A stretch of 64,000 nucleotides of DNA, taken from Hemibagrus wyckioides. Taxonomy: Eukaryota; Chordata; Actinopteri; Siluriformes; Bagridae. Below the pieces are notes generated by a model. The model saw nothing but the letters and a program-made list of their open reading frames with translations. It was not told the DNA's origin and ran no database searches. The translations under genes were made by a program, and so were the position numbers. This document shows, one piece after another, positions 1-13,125 of this stretch. The stretch's first letter is position 1. Every line of letters starts with the position of its first letter. The stretch is from NCBI RefSeq assembly GCF_019097595.1, contig NC_080719.1, positions 17,889,001-17,953,000 on the forward strand, in the 5' to 3' direction.

Positions 1-1480
1 TGTACCTGGCTTTATACTCTACCACAGTTTGTTGCCATTGTGTAGAAGATGAATGACCAGTGAATAAAACTAAAATAAACTGTAAAATATACAAGAAAGA
101 GAAATCCTGCTGTATGTAGAAGATATAGAATAAGCTTCCTTTATTTTTACAATTCAGTTAGTTTCTTGTTCACACCAGATTCAGATTTTTTAGTTATTTA
201 AGTGAATTGCACATTTTCCAAAAGAATAAGTACAATTTTCACAAGCTTAATGCCCTTAATGGCTTGCTGATCACTGATGAGTTGATTCTCAGTGAAAATG
301 TCGCACTCTGTAAAACATCCTTCATCTTGTGAGCCATATCCTGCAAAATGATCCGTTTACTTCTCAAAATCTGTCAAGACGTACATCTAGATTCCATAAA
401 TATCTATGACATGGAATGTTAATGATGTCAACTAAATTGTTAAATGATCTTGCGGCCATTTTCTGCTCACTTCACATGACTTTACAGCTGAAATTGTGTA
501 AAAATTGGCACATAAATGTGAACGTTCAGATTTTTTGTGCTAAAGTATTGACTTTTTCCAGTAAACCTACTGGTGAAATCTGTATGTGAAATCAAAATGT
601 GATAAACAAAAATGTGAAATGAAATTTTTATAAAACAAAAATTTTCTAGTTTTCAAGTTAACTGCCATGCTGAATAAAATCCAAACATTTTGACCAGTAT
701 GACTGGTCAATGCTGTTCATTCTGGTGGCACTGGTCAATTTTCTGACACAGTAAGTAGGTTTAAAGCACGAATTAAATGTTTTGTGCGAGTTATTACAGT
801 TTGCTAACATGAAATAGTTATAAAGTAATATAAAACAGATGAAAAAACTGTAAATGATTTATTTATTGTCTCAGCCTTATGTTTTCCGTGTGTCCGAGGT
901 GCAGGTCAGCGTTTTTTTGACAGCACTGTATTGCGGCGATGCTGAAGTTGTGCTGCAGTGTAGCTGTATGAAGACGAGTGTGTTAGCATAGCGTGCTCTT
1001 CTTATAGGTGGCAACATGCTGAGTGACATCCAGCAGGTGAGCATCTTATCCATCAAATGACAAACATCTACAGCAGCAGCCCATCTGCTCAGCATAACCT
1101 CAGACCCCAGCAAGGTGCCTTCATGCAGGCGGCCAAAGCCCTGCTTCACCCACTGCGTGCAAATTGAATCTCATTTACACACAAACACATTTGTGATGTT
1201 CTGGCTAACGATAGAGCCACATATTCTAAGACGGAATAATCCATGAAAACAAAACCTCTAGCTGATGAATTGGATCAGTGGAGAGAGAGAAAGGTTAGAC
1301 TCACTAGTGGTGAACTTAAAGATCCGTCGATATGTTTCACCTCCCTCTGTGAGGCACAAATATCCAACTATTCATCTCTGAGTGTACCTCAGAAACTTCC
1401 TGAAGCAGATGGAAGCACAATGTAGGCTTCGTGAAAGCACACAAAATGTTCAGTCCTGTACTGTTACTCAGGTTATTACT
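1..1480. other. Intergenic AT-rich DNA, no gene recognised
   Basis: No exon-like coding stretch with recognisable protein similarity or paired splice sites is visible. A 90-codon minus-strand reading frame at 877-1149 is open, but I recognise no protein family in it and it has no obvious splice context, so I do not call it a gene. A decayed mobile-element fragment is possible there. Confidence 0.5.
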
Positions 1481-1495
1481 GTGAGCACCAGCTGC

Positions 1496-1551
1496 ACACA
1501 CACACACACACACACACAAAAAGACAGACAGACTGACACACACACACACAC
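1496..1551. repeat. CA microsatellite with AGAC interruption
   Basis: Two runs of CA dinucleotides are separated by a short AGACAGACAG-type segment. Short open frames on both strands here are by-products of the repeat. Confidence 0.9.
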
Positions 1552-1970
1552 AGTTTACTTTTATTCACGCATCTCTCTCCGCTGACCTCTACTGAGACAC
1601 TCAGCTCAGATATTAGTGCATTAATATCCAAGGACATTTGGATTATTTTTAAACTTCCTCCTGAGTCATTTGAATGCTTTCCATCTGAGCAAAGAGCCTG
1701 GGCATTAAAGAAGGAGTTGAACAAAGATAACAACATTTTTGATTCAAAGACCTGGCATAGTTTTCCTATTACTCATCCATGTGGCTCAATCATTCGCTTT
1801 AGATTTCTTTTTCCATTCATTTACTTGGCTGTATCTTTAAATCCTTCCTCTTTCCTAACTTCTTTGAGTTCTTTATAAAAGCCTGTTAAATTAGTTCCAT
1901 ACTATCAAAGGTCATTATGTTAGAATGAGTTCCATTTGTTGTTCATCCCTGCAGACTTTCTTGACATTGG

Positions 1971-1971
<1 letters not shown>

Positions 1972-2009
<38 letters not shown>

Positions 2010-2034
2010 ACACACACACACACACACACACACA
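1972..2034. repeat. Compound CT/CA microsatellite
   Basis: About 14 TC dinucleotides are followed directly by about 13 CA dinucleotides. A further short CA run is near 2141-2157. The tract is plainly simple-sequence DNA. Confidence 0.9.
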
Positions 2035-2169
2035 CCTTCCTTTCTCTTGTCTCCGACTTCACAGCATCATTACCTGCTGTGATTTTAATGAATTGAATAG
2101 TTAAATCTCCAAAAGGTCTTCTGCATAAGACCACATATGGACACACACACACACACAAAATCATCACTC

Positions 2170-3955
2170 AGTGATTAAGCTGAGTGAGAATTGCAATTAG
2201 AAATGGTTGAAAGATTAGTTGTGATGATGTACATGTAGGAGAAGTTTGGAAATGTCTTTCCTCAGACCCTGAATTTTAGACCATTACAGACACCTAGACA
2301 GCCAGAAAATCTTTATCTGTGCAAGATGACAATGCTCGTGCCACAAAAGGGTTGTTTCTTGAGTTGGATCATCCCAAGAACTTCAAAATTTAAAGGGGAA
2401 GAAATGTTCTGCAAAAACAACACAATTCTGGTGCCATTGGATGAACTATGCTTGTTCATTTATTTATTTATCCACAACTAGCATTATCATGTGCAAACTA
2501 GCTAACTCACTAACAAATCACTTCAAAAATCACTCGCTAATGACTGATGACGACGAAATAACATTGTTTGTGGATAAGAACACATTCTTTGAGCAGTTAA
2601 CAAACTAACATTATCTATCAAATCTGTACCGAGTAAATATGTTCTGGAAAACAGGACATTCTCATTCAACTAAATACATATTCACATCCTGCTCATTAGC
2701 ACAGCAGTCAGCTTTAGCCTGGTAGTTTCCTCTCCTCAGTCCTCAGCTACAATGCCATATTATGAATTATGATCTGACTGCAAGGTGACGTTTCCACAGG
2801 AAAAGTGGCGTTACAATCAGCCTTCATGTTTAAAATCATTCAAATGATAACTTTCGATGACAAGGAAAGCCTGTTTTCAGACATAGCTACTGTGATCTAC
2901 CTGATCAGGTAATGATTTATCAGGAAAGGGGTCTAGCGATACCCCTAGTTTGTGGCTTCTGGACCAAAACCCACAATTCAGTATAAAAAATAAAATGGTT
3001 TTATTGTTTTAATTCACAACAGTTTTGCTATCTTTAGTGCCTAATAATGGCTTTTTAAATACAGATTAATAATAGCCCCTATGTATGGATCGTTAATGGA
3101 GCAAAATGTTATTTCTTACTGTCATTTCACACACTTTATTTTAACTAATTCTTTAGTTAGGGTTCATCATGTCAGAGAAGATTTAATACTAACAATAAGC
3201 TAGATTTCTGCACTTCACACATGGTCACAGGTCTGTCATAAACTTCTATAAGGAACCTTTACGAGGAAAGAAATGAGTGTCTCATAAAATTCATATTGAG
3301 ATTAAGATATTCCCTCAAGCTGGGTTTTGGTGATGGTGGTGCAGAGTGATGTGGTCATACAGCCTCTCACTGTGAAAATTATAATGTATGATTTACATAA
3401 TTTGGTCGTGGATGAGGACATTGTTCTTCTGGAACAAAGCACTTCCATCAGGAGGATTAAAGCTGACCAGACCAGAGAGAAGAACTGTGTATTGATTTAC
3501 AGTGACCCTTCCCTCAAAGCGGATGAGTGGAGCCAACTCATGCCAGCAAAATTCCCCCCACAGTGCAACACAGCTACCATCTCCACATTAATTTTGGCAC
3601 CCATATGTTTGTAAAAAGCTTCTGAAAATCGCTTGCCAATTTATGGCAAATTAAATAACACATTTACTGCAAAGTTGCTGTTCTGTTTCTATCAGCAATA
3701 AAAGCTATGCATTAATAAAGCAGTAAAGTACAAACTTGTCCCTGAATCCGCATCCCAGATCCGAGTAATGGCAAAATGTGTTACGTAACCTGGATATTTA
3801 TTATAGATGCAGTGTTAATTATACCAAATGGGTTTCCCTGATGACCTTTGGTGACTCAGAAGGGTCAAGGACTCCAATATCCAGCCAGACAAGAGTCAGC
3901 AAATACCACGGCTCTCATGTAACAACATCCAATAACAGCGCAGTGACCCTGAAAG
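2170..3955. other. Intergenic DNA, possible old mobile-element debris
   Basis: No gene is visible. The stretch 3327-3614 is open for 95 codons on the plus strand, without splice context or a family I can name. The words around 3530-3560 (CCAACTCATGCCAGCAAAAT) resemble those at 26515-26540 (CCAAACCTTGCCAGCAAAAG), so both may descend from one dispersed repeat. That link is a weak inference from a short match. Confidence 0.3.
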
Positions 3956-3974
3956 GATGCTGGTCAGCGGATGC

Positions 3975-4062
3975 AGAGGAAGAGAGAGAGAAAGACTTCG
4001 GGAGATATATTGAGACACAGAGAGAGAGAGAGAGAGAGAAAGACTTCGGGAGATATATTGAG

Positions 4063-4119
<57 letters not shown>

Positions 4120-4662
4120 GGGAGGGGGAGACAGAAAGAGACAGACAGACAGAGACTGAGACAGACAGACAGAGGGAGGGGGATAATGAAAAGAGACAGA
4201 CAGACAGACACACAGAGAGATAGAGAGACAGACAGGCAGACATACAGGCAGACAGACAGAGGGAGGGGGAGAATGAAAAGAGTCAAACAGAAAGAGAGAC
4301 AGACAGACAGAAAGACAGACAGAGGGAGGGGAGAATGAAAAGAGACAGGCAGACAGACAGAAAGAGAGAGAGAGACAGACAGACAGACAGAGGGGGAAGG
4401 GGGAGAAAGAAAGATACAGACAGAAAGAGAGAGAGAGACAGACAGAAAGAGGGAGGGGGAGAATGACAAGAGACAGATAGCCAGACAGGCAGAAACTGAG
4501 TGATGGAGAGAGAGAGACAAATAGCCAGACAGACAGAAAGATAGATAGAGAGAGAAAGAGAGAGAGACAGACAGACAGACAGACTGACTGATAGACAGAC
4601 AGAGGGATGAGGAGAAAGAAAGAGACAGACAGACAGAAAGAGAGAGTAAGAGAGAGAGAGAA

Positions 4663-4693
<31 letters not shown>

Positions 4694-4798
4694 AAGAGAG
4701 AGAGAAAGAGAGAGAGAGAAAGACAGAAAGAGAGACAGACAGACAGAAAGAGAGAGAGAGAGAAAGACAGAAAGAGAGACAGACATACAGAGAGAGAG
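3975..4798. repeat. Long GACA/GA compound satellite (Bkm-like GACA)
   Basis: More than 800 bp consist almost wholly of GACA and GA units, with interspersed GGGAGGGGGA blocks that recur about five times. A 35-bp unit containing GACTTCGGGAGATATATTG occurs twice at the left end (about 3990-4070), showing higher-order duplication. Long apparent open frames on both strands (Arg/Glu/Thr-rich one way, Leu/Ser-rich the other) are artefacts of the repeat. GACA/GATA repeats are the class known as Bkm satellite. Confidence 0.92.
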
Positions 4799-4799
4799 C

Positions 4800-7700
4800 A
4801 GTTGGACAGCGTGTGCTCTGTAAGAATAATGAGACATCTTTTTCTAGCAGTGTATCTCTTTTACCACAGAAAAAGAAAGAGCATGTTGACTTTGGAGCTG
4901 TAGTTTAGCACTCACACTGACAGAATATCTCTGAGTCATGCTTCTCGTCCAGTCCTAAGAAGAATTAGTCAATGAATATCAGCTCCATGTAGTGACACCA
5001 TACCTTTATGCATTTTGAGAGATTATTGAAATGGCACTTTGCATCAGCATTCATAACACCATTTCTCCCATCAAACTCATCCTTAACACTTAATAATATC
5101 ACATGCAGTTTTAAAGTAAGTACATGGATTAATGCATGAGTCCATATTGTTATTGTGTCTGTTGACACAATAAAGGAGCGCCTGTCAGGCTTACCTGGCT
5201 AAATCTTCACCTGATTTTAATACATTAAGATTGATCAGTTCCCTACGTTGTCAGTGTTATTTGCTAATGATATAAACACAATGAAAGAATATAAGACTGA
5301 TGGATTCACAGTGCTGGCAGTAACAATATAGGCTTATGAATCTGACTACAGTTAAAACAGTCAGGTTTTGCCATCTAGTGGTTCTGGGTTATCATACTAG
5401 GATTTAGAACTGGTATATACACAGGTTCACATTAGGATATTATAATTTGTTTTTATAATATTTAACACTTCAAGTGGCAGATATCATTGGACCAGAGAAC
5501 ACCATAATCTCCACCACCACCACCATAAATCAGCCATGAGATGCATATGATAAAGAGTCAAATTAAGATCCTGCTACACACAGAAACAGAGATTTCTGAG
5601 ATTTTGATGATGGCAGTTTCAGCTTATAAAATAAAATTGAAATGTTTAGTTGGAAATGTTATCTTATGGTAAGGGTTAGCCCCTTTTCGTGAAGCGAAAG
5701 GATTCAACTTTAATGCTAAGATGCTACTTTTGTTTTCACGGTATTTGATTTTGCAGGATTAATCAGTATTGATCAGTTTTACAAATCTATCTGATAGGGA
5801 TATAGTTTGCTGACCATACTTGCTGTAATTTATACGAAAGGCTGCGGTTATTCTTGCTGTTAGTGACTGCTAACATAGTCAGATTTAAGACTTGAATGTG
5901 TTTATGCAGAAATAAACCTGGTGTGGAGATCACTGCTGTCATCTGACGCACAAGAATGCAGAAAGGCATCATAAACTACCTACATTAGCCTGTTAGCTAA
6001 CTTAGCTATTTACCAAAAATTAGGTTACAGCTCACTAAATGTATATAAGAAAATCGAATTATCTGATTATTGCATATCATTGCATATGGAAGATATAAAC
6101 AGCACCTAATCGCATCTGCTACTGGTTATTTATCATAAATTATTAAATCATTTGTGAAACATAAAAATAATAATAAATAATAATAATGGTCATACTTTCC
6201 CTGTGCTTCTCTGTTCAGGTGTAAAATTATAGCAAGGCGAGTGATTTAAAATAACAGCAAGCATGTGATTTAATTCACAAGGTCAATACCGGCTATTAAT
6301 AATATTTTAAAGGCCTCCGTAATGGGTAGATAGCATAAATAAAGCTCAGGCTTTGACATATTATGCAAAGAGAATCTCATTGTTCTGTCAGACTGATCGA
6401 GTGGTCAGTGTTTATTTCAAATATATTTAAGATGGTTACAGTCTCCTAATAGGCAGCTCGATGTGTTTATTTGAGAACATTCTAGCTAACTTGTTTGCTA
6501 TAATTAGCCTGCTTATGAAGTCAGTTGGTGAGCTACCTGTAATGATGAACAAGTTTCAGGTTCATTGTCATATGCATAAAGAGTGCTTTACACTATGTTA
6601 TTCATTTCTACCCAGATAAAGTGCAGAAAAGATAAGTGGACTCTTACATGGTACAAACTGTAAACAGTGACCACAGACAAAAGACAATTATTAATGGTGC
6701 CCTAAGCAAGGAAAAAGCTTGCAGTCAGAAACTGACATGATGAGATATATTAAAAAATGCGGTATTCTAAATTTTTAGTGTATTCTAAGCAAGTAAAAAA
6801 AAAGCAAGTTAGATAATATTGAAATGCTTTATCTAATATTAAACAGCAATATTTCAGGATTTCAGCTTTTCTGTGTTTTTATGAGAAGCCCATCTTCGTT
6901 TGACTGACAGGAGAAAATTGAAGGAAAAGCAGACAGGCAGCATTCGGGGGTGTAGGAGCAGTATGCAGTTTTGACAAAAAGAAACCTCTTTCTTTCTGAT
7001 GTGGTGACTCGGGGGAAGGTTCGAGCATTATAGGTCTTTCTTACATCATCTCTGAGTCAGATCCTCCGAAGGTAATTACAGTTAACACACCGAATGCCTG
7101 ACATCTTCCCTATCATTACTACCGGAGGACTGATATGAGCCGGTCTAAATTTCTAGATGTTCTGTACTGTAAATGTGCCGTTTTCCTTTACCTCGTGTCT
7201 CAAGCGTGTATCTTCTTTGCCATTGCTTGAACTACACCATAATTCAGGCTCCTATGCTGTATCTACTGAAGTGCAAATTGAAAACCTTTTCCTCTGCACC
7301 AGTTCTCATGTAGCGAAAGGGTCATTACGCTGTGACAGAAGGCGGTCGAAAGGACATATAATGTCTATAGCACAGTGCCAAGAGGAGAGGAAACTTTGAA
7401 AAAGAAAGAGTAACACCTGCTGGATAAATGTATTCACAAGTCCCGGTGAGGTTTCTAAAGACATCACACTGCACACATTGACACTCTCTAACACACAGAC
7501 GTTAAAAGACTGTTCTCTTCTGCCCTAAAAAATACTGCTTAAGGTACATCCATAAAGCTTCTGATGCTATTTTACAAGTTAACATGACCTGCATTTGAAG
7601 AGATATCTGCAGATAATACATGGCTGGAGTCTATTACACGTCGACACAAGTTCTCATTTCGAGGTGAGAATCTTCATTGCTGTCTGTCAGAGGTTTAGCC

Positions 7701-8635
7701 ATTTTTCTGACCAAAAGCTGTCTCTTCTAATAGTCCGGTCATTGTCTTGTCTTACACTCCGTCAAAAAACTGCTTCACAATGACTCAGTGTCTTACTGTA
7801 TGAGGTATTTCTTCAGATCAAACAGCCTGTTCCTCTTGGTATGGAGGATAGGTCAATTCCACATGCTAAACATCTGTCGCTGATAATGAAAGCCTCGTTA
7901 ATTATCTAGTAAATAGTATAGTGGCTGTGCTTGGTGTAACTTTAGTAGCACTTTTTAATGAAAAAGGGTACAAACAGACTGTTCAAACAAATGAACAGGG
8001 ACAGAGTGACTTCCCTTGGTCATGCTGTTTCTATGGAAACAGATCATAGGTGAAATAGAGCCCCACGCTAATGACACCTTTTAAAACATCCATGAATTTG
8101 GAAAGGATGCTTGCTAAGCTGTTCTATAATGACAACGGCTGTCTATTACTGACGCTTTTTTTTTTTACTATGAAATACAAACAAGCTATTTATTTTTATG
8201 CAATTCATGCAACTTTCAAATCATGCTACACTGATGGGAAGAAAGCATTTGTGTACAAGACTGTGGTCACTTGGTGGACTGGTGGTGATATGCAAACCAA
8301 GCAAAGTCAGTGGATTGAACTGAGTTTTTGAAAGACAAAAATACTGTAGCAGAGCTGATATTTTAAAAAAAGGTCATTAACCAGTGATTATAGTTTTCTA
8401 TACATCAACTGGTTCAGCATCTGTAGCAGATCGTTTGTTGTGTTTTTTCCAATCACAGGCATATAAATGATTCATTGGACATTCATTAGCTACAGAGTCA
8501 TTTTCACGTCTCCATGCCTTCCACTCATGTGCAATAGAGTTTAATCTGCAACCACCATGCTTCCTCCAAAGACCAAGGACATTGACTATAGGTACCTATA
8601 GATAAAACAAGTGAGCAAGAGCAAGCATTGAGGTG
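4800..8635. other. Intergenic AT-rich DNA, nothing recognised
   Basis: Scanning both strands shows only short open frames with no recognisable domain and no paired splice signals. No tRNA-like fold or long terminal inverted repeat was seen by eye. Confidence 0.45.
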
Positions 8636-8639
8636 AGAA

Positions 8640-8990
8640 CTTGGAGGAAGTGGAAGTTGCAGAGGGCATCGGCCAGGCCGAATCACAGCTGTAACCTAGA
8701 GTTTTCTGAATGGTCAGTGATGGCTATCATCCCAAGATTGGACTACAATAAGGCCTGATTGAAGGAGAGGCACCAGCTGATCCAGGAGGATGTGTGAGCA
8801 GGGATGGAGGAATTTCATGCCAGCAGGATTGTAAGGATGCAGCAGCAGAGTGTGTGGACCAGATGGGTGCAAGCAATGGACTGTAAGATCCTGTCGACAG
8901 ATCTCTAGAAGGTTCTAGAAGTTTCTGATCCAGCCGGTTTATGTTCAACCTCCTCGGCTGTGGTGCAGCAGAAACATCACTGACTCACTG
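8640..8990 (+). pseudogene. Decayed non-LTR retroelement-like fragment
   Basis: In the plus strand a broken reading frame gives short stretches such as KERHQLIQEDV, AGMEEFHASRIV and QQQSVWTRWVQAMD, separated by in-frame stops. The spacing of the W-x-R-W and downstream L-(stop)-K motifs resembles the C-terminal region of reverse-transcriptase ORFs that are common debris in fish genomes. It is clearly non-functional. The assignment rests on pattern memory alone, and a local repeat of another class is possible. Confidence 0.3.
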
Positions 8991-9779
8991 ACTTTGTGTA
9001 CCAGCTGCATCGTATGGTGTATGAAAAAACAGGTTACTTAGGCATATAAAGAATCTGACCTTTCAACTAATAAAGCATTTAAAAATATAAGACATCTCCA
9101 ACTGACCAAAACACTGATTTAATTAAAACTATATTGTGAAGTACGGTCTCAAGTGTGTTAGCATGTTTGAACAATGAAACTGAATATTTTATGTGTCGTA
9201 GCTCATATTCCACACAAGTAGAAGGGTAATTTATGAAAAGCTTCATTTTCCTCATTTTGAGATTGTTGATAAAATATTACACAGATTTTCAGTTGTAATA
9301 TTCAGTTTGAGACATTAATAATGGCATGGGAATTAAAGAGAAAATGCATATTGCCTGCTTCAGATAGTGCCAAATGCCAAGTTCACAGATCTATTATTGA
9401 ACATTTTAATGAATGTTCTTCATATTGAGTAGTTTGACAATACATTACACTTATTTTCACATATTCTGGAGACATTTGGAAAATAAGAGAAAATGCAATA
9501 GGCAGAAAGGTCTATTATGAAAACCATAATATTCCTTCAGACTGAGTAGTTGAAAATTATTCCTCTTTTTTTCTAACCTATGAGGTCTGGCTTCTGCTTG
9601 GTTGGAATGAAGATTTGAAATGAACCCCTGCTATGGTGTAAGACAAAAAAAATGAGTGGACTCAGATGATTTGGGTGGGTTCAAAACCTGAATTTTTTCA
9701 ATTCAATCTGGCAACCCTTTAGGTGTATTTTACCCTCTGGGTGAGGAGTTTAGATCAGTCCATCATCCACCTCACACTG

Positions 9780-10049
9780 CACATCTGCAAGGGATAAAAG
9801 GCACTGATAAGAGACAGGGACCGGGATTTTAGGAACCCATTACGTTGTGCTGCTTTGTCAAAGGCAGATCTGGAGACTTTATTATATAAGAGCACTTGAG
9901 CAACAGGTTATTTTTCTTATAAATAATTAAGAAAGTGCATCTTTTATTCCTATTCTTTCACTGTAAATTCAAAACCCATCATCATCAAGCCACTTGGAAC
10001 ATTTGATTGCTGAAAGACTGACAAACCCTGATTACATTTCTTTACACTG
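9780..10049 (+). promoter_or_regulatory. ptgfr: Putative ptgfr promoter and 5'UTR exon
   Basis: A TATA-like GGATAAAAGG lies at about 9791-9800. Downstream, a consensus donor GTAAGT begins at 10050, after ...TTTACACTG. It pairs with the acceptor TTGTGTTGCAG that ends at 10218, just before the coding exon. This suggests a non-coding first exon of roughly 9825-10049 and a short intron 10050-10218. The transcription start itself is inferred. Confidence 0.45.
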
Positions 10050-10236
10050 GTAAGTTTTCTTTTTTTTTATGTATCATCGGCTACCATGCCTTTAAAATCA
10101 TTTTTTATTTATAAGAAGTTGTGACCATATGTATAATCTCTGAACACAGACAGTCCTATTTAGATCATTTAATAATTGATTTGTATCTGAGTTACTGCTG
10201 CTTTAATTTGTGTTGCAGGCTTTTGATTGTTTAAGC

Positions 10237-11593
10237 ATGTCTTACAATGGAACTGTTAAAACAGAATGTTTGAAATCAAGCACCATGTCTAATGAAAGCT
10301 GTAAAGCAGAAAACGTCTCTGTCACTTCCTCGGTCATAACCATGACGGTGGGGATCATCTCCAACACTCTGGCTCTCTTCATCCTTCTCAAAGCCTATCA
10401 GCGACTCCGTATGAAGTCCAATGCTTCTTTCTTGCTCTTTGCAAGTGGACTGGTGGTGACTGACTTCCTGGGACATCTTATAAATGGCTCTCTGGCTCTT
10501 TATGTGTATGCCTTGAACAAAGAGTGGGAAAGTTTTGACCCCAAGCAGGTTCTTTGTGGGGTTTTCGGTGTTTGTATGTCTTTTTTTGGTCTGAGTCCCC
10601 TGCTGCTTGGAGGTATTATGGCAGTGGAGCGCTGCATTGGAGTGACTCGCCCACTCTTTCACACAACAGTATTGACCTCCTATCACATAAACCGGCTGTT
10701 GGCACTTACCTGGATCCTGGCCCTGCTCGTGGCTCTGCTGCCAGTGTTAGTGTGGCGTCCATACCAGGTACAGGGCTCACGAAGCTGGTGCTTCTATCGT
10801 TTGGTGGGGCTACATGATTGGCTGGATATGCTCCTCCCCATGATCTTCTCAGTGTTGGGATTGCTGGCTCTGCTCATCTCATTCGTGTGTAACACTGTGA
10901 CTGGATTCACTCTTCTGTGGTCCAGAATGCATTGTGATCATGACTACCATTGCTCTCGCAGAAATTCTCTCCATTTTGAGATGATATGTCAGCTCCTTGC
11001 TATCATGATGGTATCATGTATATGTTGGGGTCCTTTTCTGGTAAGAACTTTTTTCTGTTATTGCCATGGAAAAGCTCATCACAATTCCACACATATTGCA
11101 GATTGTATTTGTATATAATGATATAGAGAATAATAAACACACTTTGACGTGGATGACATTTGACATCTAAAGGAAATCATCTATTATGAAACATATGTTT
11201 CATTTACCTCCATCTATAGATTAAACACTCTCATATCTTGCATGTTGTCTAATGTGTTCCCAGGTTACAATCATTATCATAAGCTTTCAAGAGAAAGGTG
11301 AAGATGCATACAGCTACCTGCTTCTGACTGTTCGCCTGGCCACATGGAACCAGATTCTTGACCCGTGGGTGTACATACTTCTGCGCAAGGCTGTTTTGAA
11401 GCGTCTTTGCTTGCTGGTACAGAGATTCACTGGTCCATGTTCTAAACATGGAGCAGAATTTAGGTGGAGGTTTAGCAGTATAGGGAGTTCTGTGAAGGGA
11501 AGAAGCTCTGTGAGCAGCAGACCAGACTTCATTTGCTTGGATGGTCCAGTCCTGCCAGGCACTCTCATCACAAGCAGCAGGAATTATACTTGA
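10237..11593 (+). CDS. ptgfr: Prostaglandin F2-alpha receptor (FP), class A GPCR
   Basis: Two coding exons, 10237-11040 and 11264-11593, join in phase 0 (donor GTAAGA, acceptor TTCCCAG) to give 377 aa; the human protein has 359. The predicted receptor binds PGF2-alpha at the plasma membrane and, by family, signals through Gq. Visible features: N-terminal N-glycosylation sites (NGT, NES, NVS), seven hydrophobic segments, TM1 with KAYQR, TM2 [16 protein letters not shown], the prostanoid-type ERC motif (AVERCIGVT) in place of DRY, an ECL2 SRSWCFY, TM6 [16 protein letters not shown], and TM7 [19 protein letters not shown], which carries the conserved ligand-binding Arg and DPxxY. I chose the ATG at 10237 because the upstream in-frame bases belong to a splice acceptor. 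Other prostanoid receptors are less likely because the TM2 and TM7 blocks follow FP most closely. Confidence 0.93.
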
Positions 11594-11767
11594 GCTGGAG
11601 TGGAGGAGACAGCTTTACCACGGATATATCCTGGATAGAGAGAAAAGGCCTGAGTGTTAGATTTTGAGACTAAAGAGATTTTGAGAAAAAAACAAAGCTT
11701 TGTAAATCACAGGGGAATTCACTGGGGTCTGAGGAAGAAGAACAGATTTTAGTTGAACCATTTGTTT

Positions 11768-11773
11768 AATAAA
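11768..11773 (+). terminator. ptgfr: ptgfr polyadenylation signal AATAAA
   Basis: A canonical AATAAA lies 175 bp after the ptgfr stop codon, before an ATT microsatellite. It is the first canonical hexamer downstream of the gene. Confidence 0.55.
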
Positions 11774-11817
11774 TTATTTGAATATTTATAAATGAATCTA
11801 AATACACGTGGCTATAT

Positions 11818-11911
11818 AATAATAATAATTATTATTATTATTACTATTATTATTATTATTAGTAGTAGTAGTAGTAATAATTATGATTATTATTATTATT
11901 ATTATTATTAT
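11818..11911. repeat. ATT/AAT trinucleotide microsatellite
   Basis: An imperfect run of AAT, ATT and AGT trinucleotides follows the ptgfr 3' end. Confidence 0.85.
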
Positions 11912-12275
11912 ATTTCAACATTTAGTAGAGAACCATACAATTTTTTTGTAGTGGTTTAAATAGTTAAAAACAAACAAACACATGCCTAAACCACCAAGAG
12001 GTTTTGTCCTGTATGTCAAATATATGTAGGCTCTGCCAAAGCAACAACAACAACACATGTGAATATCATAATTAAGTACCACATTTTTAAAAACTTATTA
12101 CTTCATATCAAGAAATATAAAATTGTGAAATCTCAATACTGGAAGTGACATTGTTTGAGAATCTTTTACTAAGAACAATTTTGATGGGTGTTGATATTTG
12201 TGTTGCCATGTGTTATTAGCATATACAGACTCCTTAAATGTTTCATTTTGTTATGGGTTTGTACACTGGAATATA

Positions 12276-12746
<471 letters not shown>

Positions 12747-12959
12747 TACATTGAATGATGAAGAAATGGACTTAACTGTGACTATAAACGATGGTGTATT
12801 TGTACAGGTATTTCATGTGTTCTATGCTTTCTTTTCTATGCCAACACTGTCATTTGTGTCAGAGAAAAAGAGATTTTGTGTCCCTCCTGAGTGAACAAGT
12901 CTCCACAGTGTGGCTGTTCCGCCAGCAGAGGCAGCAGCGGTATAACCCCATTGTACGCA

Positions 12960-13125
12960 CGAGCACGTAAAATAAAAGTGACGTAATGGTGTCATCATTT
13001 CCGCCTTCTTCTTTGTCGCATGCTTTTCTGACCAGCTGTAGGTAAAAGAGGTTTGTATTTTTTTTCCACGTGAAAATTGCACCATTTAATGGCGCTCGAG
13101 TAGTCACTGTTAAATAGTAAGTTCT
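12960..13125 (+). promoter_or_regulatory. btf3l4: Putative btf3l4 promoter / first non-coding exon
   Basis: Local CpG content rises. A CRE-like TGACGTAA lies at 12979-12986, followed by a pyrimidine-rich CCGCCTTCTTCTTT near 13000-13015. Candidate donors for a non-coding exon are GGTAAA near 13041 and GTAAGT at 13117-13122. An intron to the coding exon acceptor (CCCAG, ending 14055) would be about 0.9-1.0 kb. The exact start and donor are not settled by sequence alone. Confidence 0.4.

Noticed and set aside
3778..4837. Long open frames of about 184-201 codons on both strands
   Set aside because: They lie wholly or mostly in the GACA/GA satellite; their composition (Arg/Glu/Thr or Ser/Leu) is dictated by the repeat.
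10210..10236. Extension of ptgfr to an upstream GTG
   Set aside because: These bases form the TTGTGTTGCAG splice acceptor and leader; the vertebrate start is the ATG at 10237.
10276..10686. Minus-strand 136-codon frame
   Set aside because: Antisense shadow of the ptgfr first coding exon.
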